DNA from: a virus
Length of the DNA stretch: 35,885 nucleotides
Virus record (IMG/VR): IMGVR_UViG_3300008113_000198
Span: 940 to 36,824 of that record
Reading direction: 5' to 3' (one strand)
Below, piece after piece: positions 6,689-14,331 of this stretch. The notes beneath the pieces are model-generated. The model had not been told where the DNA came from. It saw nothing but the letters and a program-made list of their open reading frames with translations, and made no database searches. Positions within the stretch are counted from its first letter, which is position 1, and every line of letters starts with the position of its first letter. Made by a program: the position numbers and the translations under genes.

Positions 6689-6719
6689 GGTCGGGAGTAG
6701 TTTCCCGACCTTTGTTTTT
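6689..6719 (+). terminator. Terminator
   Basis: GGTCGGGA/TCCCGACC stem with a short loop, followed by TTTGTTTTTA. Confidence 0.9.
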
Positions 6720-6771
6720 ATACAAAATTCCCGATTGGAGGTATCCCAGCCCAGAAACTGGGAAGATTTTG

Positions 6772-6849
6772 CTTGGCAAAAAAAGATTAAAAATATTACT
6801 GTTATATCTAAAATAAATTTGTACAGAATAAAAAGTCGTATTATATTTG
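6772..6849 (+). promoter_or_regulatory. Element plus first promoter of a tandem pair
   Basis: CTTGGCAA at 6772, TTTG at 6818 (46 nt) and TATATTTG at 6842-6849. The stretch 6629-6999 contains no gene, only the terminator, this module and a second promoter. Confidence 0.75.
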
Positions 6850-6918
6850 TGTCTGTACAGAGAGAAACTTTAAAAGAAAAAAGTCACGAAAAGTTTTTTA
6901 AAAAAAGTTGAAAAAAAA

Positions 6919-6950
6919 TTTGGTGATAAAATAAAAAGGTTATATCTTTG
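6919..6950 (+). promoter_or_regulatory. Second promoter of the tandem pair
   Basis: TTTG at 6919 and TATCTTTG at 6943-6950, 20 nt apart; leader of about 45 nt to the ATG at 7000. Confidence 0.85.
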
Positions 6951-6999
6951 TACCGAACAATTAATTTTTTAATCTTTAATCTTTAAATCAGAAACGACT

Positions 7000-7749
7000 A
7001 TGAAAAAGGTTTCAGTCCAATTCACCCAAAACTTGGGTATGTTTAAACTTCACAATGTAAATCGTGAGGTTGAATCTCCTCGTGTTAAGAGGATTACCGA
7101 ATCAATGAAGAAAGACGGGTTAAAACTCGTTCCAATCATTGTTACTTCTAACTACATTGTTGTTGACGGACAACATCGTTTAACCGCCGCTAAGGAAGCG
7201 GGTAAGGGTATCTACTTCATTGTGGACAACACCATTCCTAACACCACGAAAGGTATCTTTGAAGCCGCTCGTAAGTTCAATCAGAACATGAAAGAGTGGG
7301 GAAAGAAAGATTACATTCACGGATTTTCTGAACAAGGAAACAAATCCTACAAAACTTTGGAGGAGTTTTCAAAAGAGTTCCCGATGTTCTCTTTGACCGA
7401 AAGAATTATGTTGTTAACTAATTCGGGTACTCGTCATGTGGACAAACAAGATTTCTCTGACGGAAAATTTGTGGTGGGTAACATGGACACCGCTAAAGAG
7501 TGGGCTAATAACCTACTTCAACTTAAACCTTACTTTGAAAAGGGTTACAACAAATCGGTATTTGTTCGTACACTTCTTACCATTTTGGAAAAGAAACCCG
7601 AATTCAAGTTTGAGGAGTTTCTTCACAAAGTAAAACTTCGTCCAAGTTCAATCTATATGTGTGGCGATAAGAAGTCATACGCCGAAATGATTGAGGACAT
7701 TTACAACTACAAACGTCGTAATGACGAGAAGTTAAATCTTCGTTTCTGA
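7000..7749 (+). CDS. ParB-like nuclease-fold protein
   Basis: The first 80 residues form a ParB/Srx-like domain: LHNVNREVESPRVKRITESM, then IIVTSNYIVVDGQHRLTAAK with the hallmark DGQHR (residues 56-60). In characterised ParB relatives this region binds CTP or acts as a nuclease; phage members are often transcription or recombination regulators. The C-terminal 170 residues are helical and unassigned. No ParA partner is nearby, so plasmid-type partitioning is unlikely. Two promoters suggest strong or two-stage expression. Confidence 0.88.
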   Translation: MKKVSVQFTQNLGMFKLHNVNREVESPRVKRITESMKKDGLKLVPIIVTSNYIVVDGQHRLTAAKEAGKGIYFIVDNTIPNTTKGIFEAARKFNQNMKEWGKKDYIHGFSEQGNKSYKTLEEFSKEFPMFSLTERIMLLTNSGTRHVDKQDFSDGKFVVGNMDTAKEWANNLLQLKPYFEKGYNKSVFVRTLLTILEKKPEFKFEEFLHKVKLRPSSIYMCGDKKSYAEMIEDIYNYKRRNDEKLNLRF

Positions 7750-7774
7750 TTCTAATTTAAGGGTTAGTAATTAG

Positions 7775-7809
7775 AGGGGGTAGCCGAAAGGTTACCCTTT
7801 TTTGTTTTT
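7775..7809 (+). terminator. Terminator
   Basis: GGGGGTAGCC/GGTTACCC arms with a GAAA loop and T tract. Confidence 0.88.
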
Positions 7810-7850
7810 GTATGACGAGTTATCCACAGAAGACCGGCCAGATGATTTAG

Positions 7851-7858
7851 TTTGGCAA
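7851..7858 (+). repeat. TTTGGCAA copy
   Basis: Full form GATTTAGTTTGGCAA, preceded by a GC-rich block with CCGGCC. The next -33 box is more than 100 nt away, so this copy is not phased to a promoter. Confidence 0.8.
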
Positions 7859-7964
7859 GAACTTAAACTCAATGGTGTCAAGGGTTTATAGTGATTAAGT
7901 TAAAGTATTACTTCTCTATGTTTAACCTTTTGGGGAAAAACTTAAACAAAAAAAGATATTTTAG

Positions 7965-7994
7965 TTGGCAGTATGAATATTTTTCGTACATTTG
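7965..7994 (+). promoter_or_regulatory. Bacteroidota promoter, weak -33
   Basis: TTGG at 7965 and TACATTTG at 7987-7994, 2 nt shorter than the usual spacing; leader about 22 nt to the ATG at 8021. Confidence 0.65.
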
Positions 7995-8020
7995 CACCCA
8001 TAAATCAATAAAACACATAT

Positions 8021-8392
8021 ATGATTCGTAAACCAAGAAAAACAACCGCGACTTCATTGAAGAAATCTTTGAATGAAATTCGTGAATGTTTAAATGAGAG
8101 TGTACCAGGTTTTGAGAAGAAGGAAATGGTTGGTATTAAATTTTCACGAGTAGGTACTCGTTACCATATTGAAAACGCTCCCGTTCCTCCATCCGATAAA
8201 GTTGGTGTACAATTAGAAAGGTCGTTTAACGACTTTATGAAAAAGTTGAAAGTGACCTACGGCGGAATGAAGCTGGAAGGTTCAATGTTGCTTGGCACCA
8301 AACAAGATATGTTCTTGGTTGGTTACAACAACTACGAGAAGAAAGGAAAGAACCTTACGAAGAAAGGTCATTCCATTGAAGGAGTATTATAG
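8021..8392 (+). CDS. Hypothetical basic protein
   Basis: A 123-residue lysine-rich protein. Residues 40-80 (MVGIKFSRVGTRYHIENAPV and following) look beta-rich. No family recognised. Single-gene cassette with its own promoter and GAAA-loop terminator. Confidence 0.8.
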   Translation: MIRKPRKTTATSLKKSLNEIRECLNESVPGFEKKEMVGIKFSRVGTRYHIENAPVPPSDKVGVQLERSFNDFMKKLKVTYGGMKLEGSMLLGTKQDMFLVGYNNYEKKGKNLTKKGHSIEGVL

Positions 8393-8431
8393 TATATAGG
8401 TTTATAGTTTAGAATTAGTTGTTCGGTAAAG

Positions 8432-8460
8432 CCCTCACCTGAAAAGGTGGGGGTTTTTTT
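8432..8460 (+). terminator. Terminator
   Basis: CCCTCACCT/AGGTGGGGG with a GAAA loop, then TTTTTTT. Confidence 0.9.
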
Positions 8461-8467
8461 ATTGCTT

Positions 8468-8555
8468 GCTGCACTCAGCGCAAAAGATGCAGCTACAGGT
8501 CGGATTTAGTTTGGCAAGTGGAACCATTGATTTTATTGGGTTTTCTGTTTGCCAA
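8468..8555. repeat. Hairpin block plus opposed TTGGCAA pair
   Basis: GCTGCA/TGCAGC (8468-8493) can form a 6-bp stem. TTTGGCAA at 8510 and TTTGCCAA at 8548-8555 face each other across about 30 nt with no gene between. Confidence 0.65.
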
Positions 8556-8570
8556 CCAAAATTACCTACA

Positions 8571-8621
8571 GCACGTGCAACCAGAATCTGGTGCTTGCGC
8601 AGCTAAAACTGGTAGCTGCGC
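8571..8621. repeat. Cluster of three GC-rich palindromes
   Basis: GCACGTGC (8571-8578), ACCAGAATCTGGT (8580-8592) and the 9-bp stem GCGCAGCTA/TAGCTGCGC with a 7-nt loop (8597-8621) lie side by side in an otherwise AT-rich gap. No T tract follows, so they are not ordinary terminators. The gap 8393-8730 holds no gene. Confidence 0.7.
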
Positions 8622-8650
8622 TGGTTGCTGGTCCAGGTATCCCAAAAATG

Positions 8651-8707
8651 TTTGGCAAAAATAGATGAAACTTTATTTGGAATATCAAAGTATAAGTTGT
8701 ATATTTG
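8651..8707 (+). promoter_or_regulatory. Element plus promoter
   Basis: TTTGGCAA at 8651, TTTG at 8676 (25 nt), TATATTTG at 8700-8707. Confidence 0.9.
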
Positions 8708-8730
8708 TATCATAAATCAAACATTAAAAT

Positions 8731-9319
8731 TATGGGACAGTATTTTAAACCAGCAATTCTGGATGAAAACAACAAAGTACAGGCGTGGACTTACTCTCAC
8801 GAGTACGACAGCGGACTTAAACTAATGGAGCACTCATGGATGAAAAATCCGTTTGTTCAAGCTTTCGAAAAACAACTTAGCCGCAGCGGTGATTTCTACA
8901 AATCACGTGTAGTATGGGCAGGTGATTACGCAGATGAAGAACCTGGTGTAAAAGTTATTGATGAGGGAAAAGAGTACGACGCAAACATCTACGCTTTATG
9001 TAACGACGAAAACAAAATCAATCCAAAGGTTACAAGTACAGAGGATTACCCGTACATCGTAAACCACACCAAGAAAGTATTCGTCGACAAAAACAAAGTT
9101 CCAGATTCTGACGGATGGAGAATTCACCCTTTACCTTTATTAACAGCAGAAGGTAACAGCAGAGGTGGCGGTGATTATCACACACAGAACGAGGATGAAG
9201 TTGCGCTTGTTGGAAGTTGGGCAAGGGATGTTATCTCAATAGAGAAAGAAACCCCAATCTTAACTACCGGTACAATGGATTACAAAGAGATTGAGTTCTT
9301 GCTAAAAGAAGAATGGTAA
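8731..9319 (+). CDS. Conserved phage protein, MGQYFKP type
   Basis: The 195-residue product begins MGQYFKPAILDENNKVQAW, an N-terminal signature I recognise from phage proteins of unknown function in Bacteroidota and other hosts. The C-terminal part contains HPLPLLTAEGNSRGGGDYHT. The ATG at 8731 gives this signature; an upstream in-frame codon (8705) is in the promoter. Single-gene cassette with a strong terminator. Confidence 0.85.
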
Positions 9320-9328
9320 ACAACAGAA

Positions 9329-9356
9329 CCCCTGGCAACCACTCCAGGGGATTTTG
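9329..9356 (+). terminator. Terminator
   Basis: Perfect CCCCTGG/CCAGGGG stem with an 8-nt loop, followed by ATTTTGTTTG, which runs directly into a TTTGGCAA element. Confidence 0.85.
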
Positions 9357-9403
9357 TTTGGCAAAAATAAATTTGTTTTATTAAAGTATTACAATTATAT
9401 TTG
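9357..9403 (+). promoter_or_regulatory. Element plus leaderless promoter
   Basis: TTTGGCAA at 9357, TTTG at 9372 (15 nt), TATATTTG at 9396-9403, ending 4 nt before the ATG at 9408. Confidence 0.88.
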
Positions 9404-9407
9404 TGTT

Positions 9408-9587
9408 ATGGATAAGTTTCAATGTACAAAGTGTGAATGGGAAGGGAAGGAAGATGAACGAGTAGAGGTCAAAGTACCACATACCGACTTCTCTTGTCCC
9501 ACGTGTGGTTGTCTATTTATGATTAACCTTACTGAAGAAGAATATATTACTAATTGGGCAAGAACCATAAATCCAAATCAACTATGA
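9408..9587 (+). CDS. Zinc-ribbon protein
   Basis: A 59-residue protein with CTKC (residues 5-8) and CPTC followed by GC (about 29-34), a rubredoxin-like zinc ribbon. It would bind one zinc. Predicted leaderless mRNA. Its stop overlaps the next ATG by 4 nt (ATGA), so the two are translationally coupled. Confidence 0.82.
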   Translation: MDKFQCTKCEWEGKEDERVEVKVPHTDFSCPTCGCLFMINLTEEEYITNWARTINPNQL

Positions 9588-9961
9588 GTAAAAGTATTAA
9601 AATCCGTTTCAATCTTGGTAGAGGTAAGAATTATCTCAAGTGGAAGATTGAGTATCCGAATGGTGAGGTTTCTTACATCGAACCTGATGGTGTACAACTT
9701 GTAATGAGAGATTGTACTTTCAAGAACTACAGGAAAACTGCACAGAAGATTTACGATGGGGCAGACAAGACAGTTTGCGCTTGGATACTCTGCAAGCAAA
9801 TCGAAATCCGTACCGACAACTTCATCACGGAAGAGCAAAACAGGGCGTATTACAATCCAAGAGTACAACCTAATTGGGTAATGAATGATGTTGTGGTGGA
9901 TGGCAAAACAGCACCGCAACTACACACCATCAACAGAGGAGTTTTTCTCACCTGTGGCTGA
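9584..9961 (+). CDS. Conserved phage protein, unknown
   Basis: The 125-residue product (MSKSIKIRFNLGRGKNYLKW start) contains CAWILCKQIEIRT and ends in YYNPRVQPNWVMNDVVVDGK plus a tail. The conserved NP.V.P.W half-motif is of a kind I have seen in phage proteins of unknown role. The ATG overlapping the zinc-ribbon stop is the natural start. Confidence 0.82.
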   Translation: MSKSIKIRFNLGRGKNYLKWKIEYPNGEVSYIEPDGVQLVMRDCTFKNYRKTAQKIYDGADKTVCAWILCKQIEIRTDNFITEEQNRAYYNPRVQPNWVMNDVVVDGKTAPQLHTINRGVFLTCG

Positions 9962-9975
9962 GATGGTGGATTTAG

Positions 9976-10032
9976 TTTGGCAAAGAAAGTTAAAGAAAAA
10001 TTTGGAATATAAAAATATCCATCTTATATTTG
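9976..10032 (+). promoter_or_regulatory. Element plus promoter
   Basis: TTTGGCAA at 9976, TTTG at 10001 (25 nt), TATATTTG at 10025-10032; leader about 15 nt. Confidence 0.9.
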
Positions 10033-10051
10033 TATCATAAAACTAAACACT

Positions 10052-10336
10052 ATGTCATTTACTATCGAAAAATTAAAACCCTACAAGTATGAGGGTGACA
10101 AGAAGTGGACGGTAACTGCCGACCTACGAGGATTAGAAACATTTGACAACTGCGAAAGCAACTATGATGTTGTTGAGCGGTTAAAAGAAAATGGTGTGAT
10201 GACCGAGAGAACAGATGAGGACAGCGAGTATTGTCAGTTCTTCGCTTACTTCTCCACCAAGCAATCTGCAGAGAACTTCATTAAGAAACTCGGCAAGTAT
10301 GTAGAAAAAAGAAAACAATTAATCAATTCACTTTAA
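10052..10336 (+). CDS. Hypothetical protein
   Basis: A 94-residue protein with a beta-start (MSFTIEKLKPYKYEGDKKWT) and a helical C-terminus. No family recognised. It is followed after 19 nt by the MGLDMYL-type gene, so the two form an operon. Confidence 0.78.
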   Translation: MSFTIEKLKPYKYEGDKKWTVTADLRGLETFDNCESNYDVVERLKENGVMTERTDEDSEYCQFFAYFSTKQSAENFIKKLGKYVEKRKQLINSL

Positions 10337-10355
10337 CCAATTAAAATTCAAAGTC

Positions 10356-10910
10356 ATGGGATTAGACATGTATCTATCGAAAAAGACCTACGTTAAGAAC
10401 TGGTCTCACCAACCTGCTGAAGAACAACATTCAGTAGAGGTAAAAAGGGGTGGTGTATTACACTCAACTATCAACCCTGAAAAGGTCACTTACATAACAG
10501 AAGAAGTTATGTACTGGCGAAAAGCAAATCAAATTCACGGATGGTTATGTAACAACACTCGTGAGTTGGTGGACAATGTTCGCTACGAGTTAGAGAGAGA
10601 TGACTTGGAGAGATTGCTTTCTGATTGTAAAAAGGTTTTAGAAATCTTAAACACATCAACAAAGACAACCAAACAAGTTGTTGGGGGTTGGAAGAATGGT
10701 GAGGAGTATCTTGTTGATGTTGAAGTTTATGACAACATTGATGAGGTAATGGAAATCTTACCACCGACGCAAGGTTTCTTCTTTGGTTCAGAGAACATTG
10801 ATGATTACTACAAGCAAGACATCGAGGAAACCATTAAGGTTCTTCAAGCTGAATTAGAGTTACCTATTGTAGGTTATGGTGTGGAGTACGAATACTACGC
10901 ATCTTGGTAA
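10356..10910 (+). CDS. Conserved phage protein, MGLDMYL type
   Basis: The 184-residue product starts MGLDMYLSKKTYVKNWSHQ and has the paired motif YWRKANQIHGWLCNN (about residues 52-66). This is a recognisable family, frequent in phages and occasionally in prophages, without known function. The conserved Trp/His residues suggest a binding or catalytic site. Second gene of a two-gene operon, ended by a hairpin. Confidence 0.88.
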   Translation: MGLDMYLSKKTYVKNWSHQPAEEQHSVEVKRGGVLHSTINPEKVTYITEEVMYWRKANQIHGWLCNNTRELVDNVRYELERDDLERLLSDCKKVLEILNTSTKTTKQVVGGWKNGEEYLVDVEVYDNIDEVMEILPPTQGFFFGSENIDDYYKQDIEETIKVLQAELELPIVGYGVEYEYYASW

Positions 10911-10921
10911 ATTAAAAAAAT

Positions 10922-10951
10922 GGGGATACCATTAGGAATAATGGTATCTCC
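10922..10951 (+). terminator. Hairpin terminator
   Basis: GATACCATT/AATGGTATC perfect 9-bp stem, extended by GG and CC, followed by TTTAT. The next -7 box begins within a few bases. Confidence 0.75.
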
Positions 10952-10955
10952 TTTA

Positions 10956-10963
10956 TATCTTTG
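10956..10963 (+). promoter_or_regulatory. -7 box only
   Basis: TATCTTTG at the usual distance from the ATG at 10989. No TTTG is visible at -33, where the terminator stem lies, so this promoter may be weak or need an activator. Confidence 0.55.
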
Positions 10964-10988
10964 TATCATAAGTTAAAAAAGTTATACT

Positions 10989-11633
10989 ATGCCAAACTGG
11001 TGTTCAAATTATCTAATCATTACTGGCGAATCTAAAAAGATTGCCAAGATTAAAAGAATTATTACCGCAGCACAAGCTGACACTCCTGATGCTGGTTTAT
11101 TTGAAACCCTTATCGGTAAGAAACCTGGTTTAACTCAAGAGGAGATTGACAACGGCGCTTGGTATGAAGCAAACACATCATACTATGGAACGAAGTGGGA
11201 TGTCAGTATAAATGAGGTTTATCACAATCTTACTGCACACGACGACCACATAACATTTAGTTGTGAAACTGCTTGGGCACCACCCATTGCTTTCTTGGGA
11301 CACTTCTGCAAGATGTATGGTTTGGAGGGTGAAATCCAATACGAAGAACCTGGTTGTGATTTTGCTGGTAAAACTACTATTGACACTGAAGGTAACATTA
11401 TCGAGGAAGAAGATTACCGATATGAGGAGGGAATATATGTGTTACAGAATGGTTACTTCTGGGAGAACCTTGAAAACAATATGGATTACTATGCAGAAAA
11501 CAATATAACACCTGAAGAATTTGCTTCAAACTATTCATTCGCAACGGACGAAGACAAAGAAGAAATTAAAAAAATGTACGAATCATATCTCGTAGAAAAT
11601 GAAATCACTATTGAACCACAAGAAAATGAGTAA
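10989..11633 (+). CDS. YubB/Api92-like ferredoxin-like-fold protein
   Basis: The 214-residue product starts MPNWCSNYLIITGESKKIAK and contains NGAWYEANTSYYGTKWDV and FSCETAWAPPIAFLGHFCKM, the hallmark run of the DUF1281/YubB (Api92-like) family found on plasmids and phages. The fold is ferredoxin-like; the function is unknown. The C-terminal 80 residues are acidic and extended relative to the core. A long acidic tail may be a partner-binding region. Confidence 0.9.
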   Translation: MPNWCSNYLIITGESKKIAKIKRIITAAQADTPDAGLFETLIGKKPGLTQEEIDNGAWYEANTSYYGTKWDVSINEVYHNLTAHDDHITFSCETAWAPPIAFLGHFCKMYGLEGEIQYEEPGCDFAGKTTIDTEGNIIEEEDYRYEEGIYVLQNGYFWENLENNMDYYAENNITPEEFASNYSFATDEDKEEIKKMYESYLVENEITIEPQENE

Positions 11634-11880
11634 TCCAAAGTATCAATCGGTATCCTCTCCTGAAGAAATCCTTACATATGAGGAATGGAGAGTACAATTA
11701 GGGGTATCAAAGCTCTATCATGCAAAATCAATTATCGAAAGAGTGGTGCATGACGAAATAGAGATGTACGGGAATGATTTCCAAACAACTCACCTCGAGC
11801 AAACAAATCGACGAAGTTTGCTTGGCAAGTTCATCCACAGATTTTCAAAAACAACAGGGACCGCTGAACCCCAAAATTAG
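11626..11880 (+). CDS. Hypothetical protein
   Basis: An 84-residue helical protein; its ATG overlaps the end of the YubB-like gene by 8 nt. Its TAG stop is the TAG inside an AATTAGTTTGGCAA element, so the repeat supplies the end of the coding sequence. Function unknown. Confidence 0.75.
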   Translation: MSNPKYQSVSSPEEILTYEEWRVQLGVSKLYHAKSIIERVVHDEIEMYGNDFQTTHLEQTNRRSLLGKFIHRFSKTTGTAEPQN

Positions 11881-11888
11881 TTTGGCAA
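11881..11888 (+). repeat. TTTGGCAA copy between genes
   Basis: Lies directly after the TAG stop of the preceding gene and 21 nt before the next ATG. No promoter boxes are visible here, so the element sits inside an operon. Confidence 0.8.
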
Positions 11889-11901
11889 TTAAAACAGTAA
11901 T

Positions 11902-12390
11902 ATGGGACGAGTAAACAAAACAATCGAAGGAGTTTTTACCAATATTGTTGGTACCTCCACTGAAATCAGTTCTTACCATCAGTTTATCAACAATGGCAAG
12001 AAGAAAACATCTAGTGAGTTAACAGAGCTCACTGAGATGTACAAGAAAATGGTAATCAAAAACAAAGCAGCTTTCGAACAGCTTGCGGCACTCGAGGAAG
12101 TTATCATGCAAATGCGTATACGTGAGGACCTTAGTGACATTAAACTTTCCTTGGTCCGCGAGTACATCTATGCAAGGACTCCATTCTATCGTAAGGATAA
12201 GAAAGCAAAGGATGTCCGTGTGATTGTCGACAAAGTTGAGTTCCAACCTGAAGTTCAGGACTCCGGGGTGGAGAAATTGCTTGGCAATACTGAATTCATG
12301 GCCAAAGCTAAAGAGAAGCTCGGAGCGGCAATGGATAATGAGATTCAAGAGAACCTCAGGACATGGAAAGAATATTATAAAGTCAAGTAG
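11902..12390 (+). CDS. Coiled-coil protein, unknown
   Basis: A 162-residue protein with long helices: residues 35-75 (SSELTELTEMYKKMVIKNKA onward) have heptad spacing. The middle has a basic stretch (FYRKDKKAKDVRV). No family recognised. It may be a structural or scaffold-like component, but that is a guess from composition. Confidence 0.75.
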   Translation: MGRVNKTIEGVFTNIVGTSTEISSYHQFINNGKKKTSSELTELTEMYKKMVIKNKAAFEQLAALEEVIMQMRIREDLSDIKLSLVREYIYARTPFYRKDKKAKDVRVIVDKVEFQPEVQDSGVEKLLGNTEFMAKAKEKLGAAMDNEIQENLRTWKEYYKVK

Positions 12391-12433
12391 AATATTTTGA
12401 AATATTAATATTAATTTTTAAATTCACGGAGTT

Positions 12434-12778
12434 ATGGTAACAATGAACTCGCATTTCAAAGAACAACTCGACAATTTAAAAAAAGACGTGGTATTAGATA
12501 TCATGAATCTTTTTGAGCGGAACACTAACGATACTGTCGTTGCGTCCGAGATTAAACTTAACGCTCCTTACATCTTTACCTTAGAGTACTATCATCCTGT
12601 AGAGGAAGATACTTTCGAAAAGGTTATGATTACGGGGATAGATGATAATGGGAATATTCTTTCCACGAGTATGGATGGTGATGAACGTAGTGTATTCTTT
12701 GATGATTTATGTGCGGATGATTTGGTTAACTTACATGAATTGTTCACCCGTAATCATATACACTATGTTTTCAAGTAG
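12434..12778 (+). CDS. Hypothetical protein, first of a tandem pair
   Basis: A 114-residue protein with a helical start (HFKEQLDNLKKDVVLDIMNL) and the motif DNGNILSTSMDGDERSVFF. It resembles the next gene product in layout and in EQLDxL, GNxx and the C-terminal helix, so the two look like an old duplication. A start at the second Met (codon 4) is possible. Confidence 0.78.
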   Translation: MVTMNSHFKEQLDNLKKDVVLDIMNLFERNTNDTVVASEIKLNAPYIFTLEYYHPVEEDTFEKVMITGIDDNGNILSTSMDGDERSVFFDDLCADDLVNLHELFTRNHIHYVFK

Positions 12779-13115
12779 AACTCCGTCATACACGGAGCAA
12801 TTAGATAAGTTAAGGAATGACCTCCACCGTGATGTAGTACAAACCGCAGGACTCAAGGATATAACATTCGAAGGGTTCTATGAATTTGTAACACCCATCG
12901 AAACATATGTTACGTATTACAGCAACGACCGAAACCTGAAATCTGCTTATATAAAAGTGGTGGGAGTAAGTTGGGACGGTAACCTCATCGCCGAAGATGA
13001 GAAAGGTCAGGACCAACATATCCGTTATAATCAATTGTCCCTCGAGAACCTGAGTGACATATTAATAAAACTAAAGAGTGAGGAGATGTTCCTCAGGAGA
13101 GAGTTACACTGTTAA
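12765..13115 (+). CDS. Hypothetical protein, second of a tandem pair
   Basis: A 116-residue protein (MFSSRTPSYTEQLDKLRNDL start) overlapping the previous gene by 14 nt. It shares EQLDKLRxD, a beta core and SWDGNLIAEDEKGQDQ with the upstream paralogue. Its last codons run through the CTCAGG block of a repeat element, so the element encodes the C-terminus. Confidence 0.75.
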   Translation: MFSSRTPSYTEQLDKLRNDLHRDVVQTAGLKDITFEGFYEFVTPIETYVTYYSNDRNLKSAYIKVVGVSWDGNLIAEDEKGQDQHIRYNQLSLENLSDILIKLKSEEMFLRRELHC

Positions 13116-13128
13116 ATTAGTTTGGCAA
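13092..13128 (+). repeat. CTCAGG...TTTGGCAA element
   Basis: CTCAGG at 13092 and TTTGGCAA at 13121, 29 nt apart. It overlaps the 3' end of the preceding gene and lies 34 nt before the next ATG. Confidence 0.8.
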
Positions 13129-13154
13129 ATTTTTAAAATTTAAATTCAAATATC

Positions 13155-13361
13155 ATGAAAAAGAAAACAATCACCTACACTCAAGTAGCAATCACAGTAG
13201 CAATATGGTTCTTCCAAATTCTATTGTTCTGTCAAATTCCTGTTGACTTCACCACTAACGTGTTCTTATCGTTTGTATGTATGGGGTTGGTATTCCTCGG
13301 ATGGGTACCATATTACTTCTACTTCAAGAATCGAAACCTGAAGGTGACGGGGGAGATTTAG
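13155..13361 (+). CDS. Small two-helix membrane protein
   Basis: A 68-residue protein with two hydrophobic helices (about residues 9-29 and 36-58) and an IPVD turn, like the protein at 1741-1944. The C-terminus runs into the GC block of a repeat, and the TAG stop comes from the TTTAGTTTGGCAA element. Confidence 0.78.
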   Translation: MKKKTITYTQVAITVAIWFFQILLFCQIPVDFTTNVFLSFVCMGLVFLGWVPYYFYFKNRNLKVTGEI

Positions 13362-13418
13362 TTTGGCAAAGATATTCTAGAAAAAATTTGGATATCATAA
13401 ATCAAATGATTACTTTCG
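13362..13418 (+). promoter_or_regulatory. Element plus promoter with imperfect -7
   Basis: TTTGGCAA at 13362, TTTG at 13387 (25 nt), TACTTTCG at 13411-13418. The -7 box differs from consensus by one base; the phasing is exact. Confidence 0.75.
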
Positions 13419-13437
13419 AACAACTAAACTTTATATT

Positions 13438-14031
13438 ATGAACAAAATCAAATTAGGTACAGAGGTCGTAGTATCCGACCCTTGCTACACAATCCCTACC
13501 TGGTGTCAGGTAATCGTAAACAATGTTCTACCTGGTTACTACGAACCCATCGTGAAGAAACACGAAGTTGATGGTTGGGGTAACAGAGTATCTGTACAGA
13601 TGTGTATCCACGAGGATTACATTGGTAAAGAAGATGAATTGGATTTAACTTGGGTTGAACACGGTGGTACCGTGGGAGTAGATTCAGGTCAAGCTGGTAT
13701 CTTCTCAAGAGAATCTTACCGTAACGATTCCATCACTGACCGTATTGGTTTGGGTGACGGGGACATCTCATTCTTTGGAAACTTCAATCGACTTGATGAG
13801 GAAGGTGAGAAATGGTACATAAATATGTGTTCAAGAACACTCGGTGTATTACAACACGGTGTGTATGACGAGGGTATGGTTTCATCATCAGGATTTGGAG
13901 ATGGTTCTTATGACCTGTATGTATTAACTACACCTGATGAAGTGGTGGTGGGATTCTGTATAGATTTCCAAGTGGAGGAAGATGGTATTGAATTAGATTT
14001 CTATAAGGACCCACAGTATACAGCACAATGA
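13438..14031 (+). CDS. Conserved DPCY/DSGQAG protein
   Basis: The 197-residue product has VVVSDPCYTIPTWCQ (about residues 10-24) and TVGVDSGQAGIF (about 79-90). The pair of motifs is typical of a family seen in phages and bacteria that resembles DUF4241; function unknown. The conserved Cys, Asp and Ser residues hint at a binding site. Its stop overlaps the next ATG by 4 nt. Confidence 0.82.
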   Translation: MNKIKLGTEVVVSDPCYTIPTWCQVIVNNVLPGYYEPIVKKHEVDGWGNRVSVQMCIHEDYIGKEDELDLTWVEHGGTVGVDSGQAGIFSRESYRNDSITDRIGLGDGDISFFGNFNRLDEEGEKWYINMCSRTLGVLQHGVYDEGMVSSSGFGDGSYDLYVLTTPDEVVVGFCIDFQVEEDGIELDFYKDPQYTAQ

Positions 14032-14318
14032 AAAAATTAATTTTCCCCCTAAGTGTAATGGTGATGGGATTGATGTCATGTCAATCCCACTCATCTTTAA
14101 TTCAGGTATCTGATTTCACAGTGATGACTCAGGATTCAACCAAGTTATGGATACGGGACACCGAGTTCGGTAAATCCCTATACCAAACATGGCAGAAGGA
14201 TTCCTTCGGTCCTGACAAAACCAAAGTAACGTTGGTGGACAGTGTTGAATTCGGGAATCTATGTAACAGAGCTATTCACCACAAATCTTATCGTCCGACG
14301 GTGAGCTTGAATCCTTAA
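14028..14318 (+). CDS. Lipoprotein
   Basis: A 96-residue protein with a signal peptide MKKLIFPLSVMVMGLMSC and a lipobox (LMSC, Cys18), so it should be acylated and held in the envelope. The remaining 78 residues are soluble, with no known domain. Coupled to the upstream gene by a 4-nt overlap. The stop lies just before a repeat element. Confidence 0.82.
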   Translation: MKKLIFPLSVMVMGLMSCQSHSSLIQVSDFTVMTQDSTKLWIRDTEFGKSLYQTWQKDSFGPDKTKVTLVDSVEFGNLCNRAIHHKSYRPTVSLNP

Positions 14319-14323
14319 ATTAG

Positions 14324-14331
14324 TTTGGCAA
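14324..14331 (+). repeat. TTTGGCAA copy touching a start codon
   Basis: AATTAGTTTGGCAATG: the last A of the element is the first base of the next ATG (14331). The same geometry is seen on the minus strand at 4741. Confidence 0.85.

Noticed and set aside
7000-7749. Plasmid-type partition gene (parB)
   Set aside because: Only the N-terminal ParB-like domain is present; no central HTH, ParA or parS-like repeats are seen nearby.
9578-9919. 113-codon antisense frame
   Set aside because: Shadow of the gene at 9584-9961, with no start context.
5851-12287. Further TTTGGCAA or TTGGCAA matches inside genes (5852, 6364, 11822, 12281)
   Set aside because: They encode ordinary residues in supported genes, lack the upstream GC block and are not at gene borders, so I did not count them.
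12019-12348. 109-codon antisense frame
   Set aside because: Shadow of the coiled-coil gene at 11902-12390; its cysteine- and histidine-rich translation has no domain pattern.
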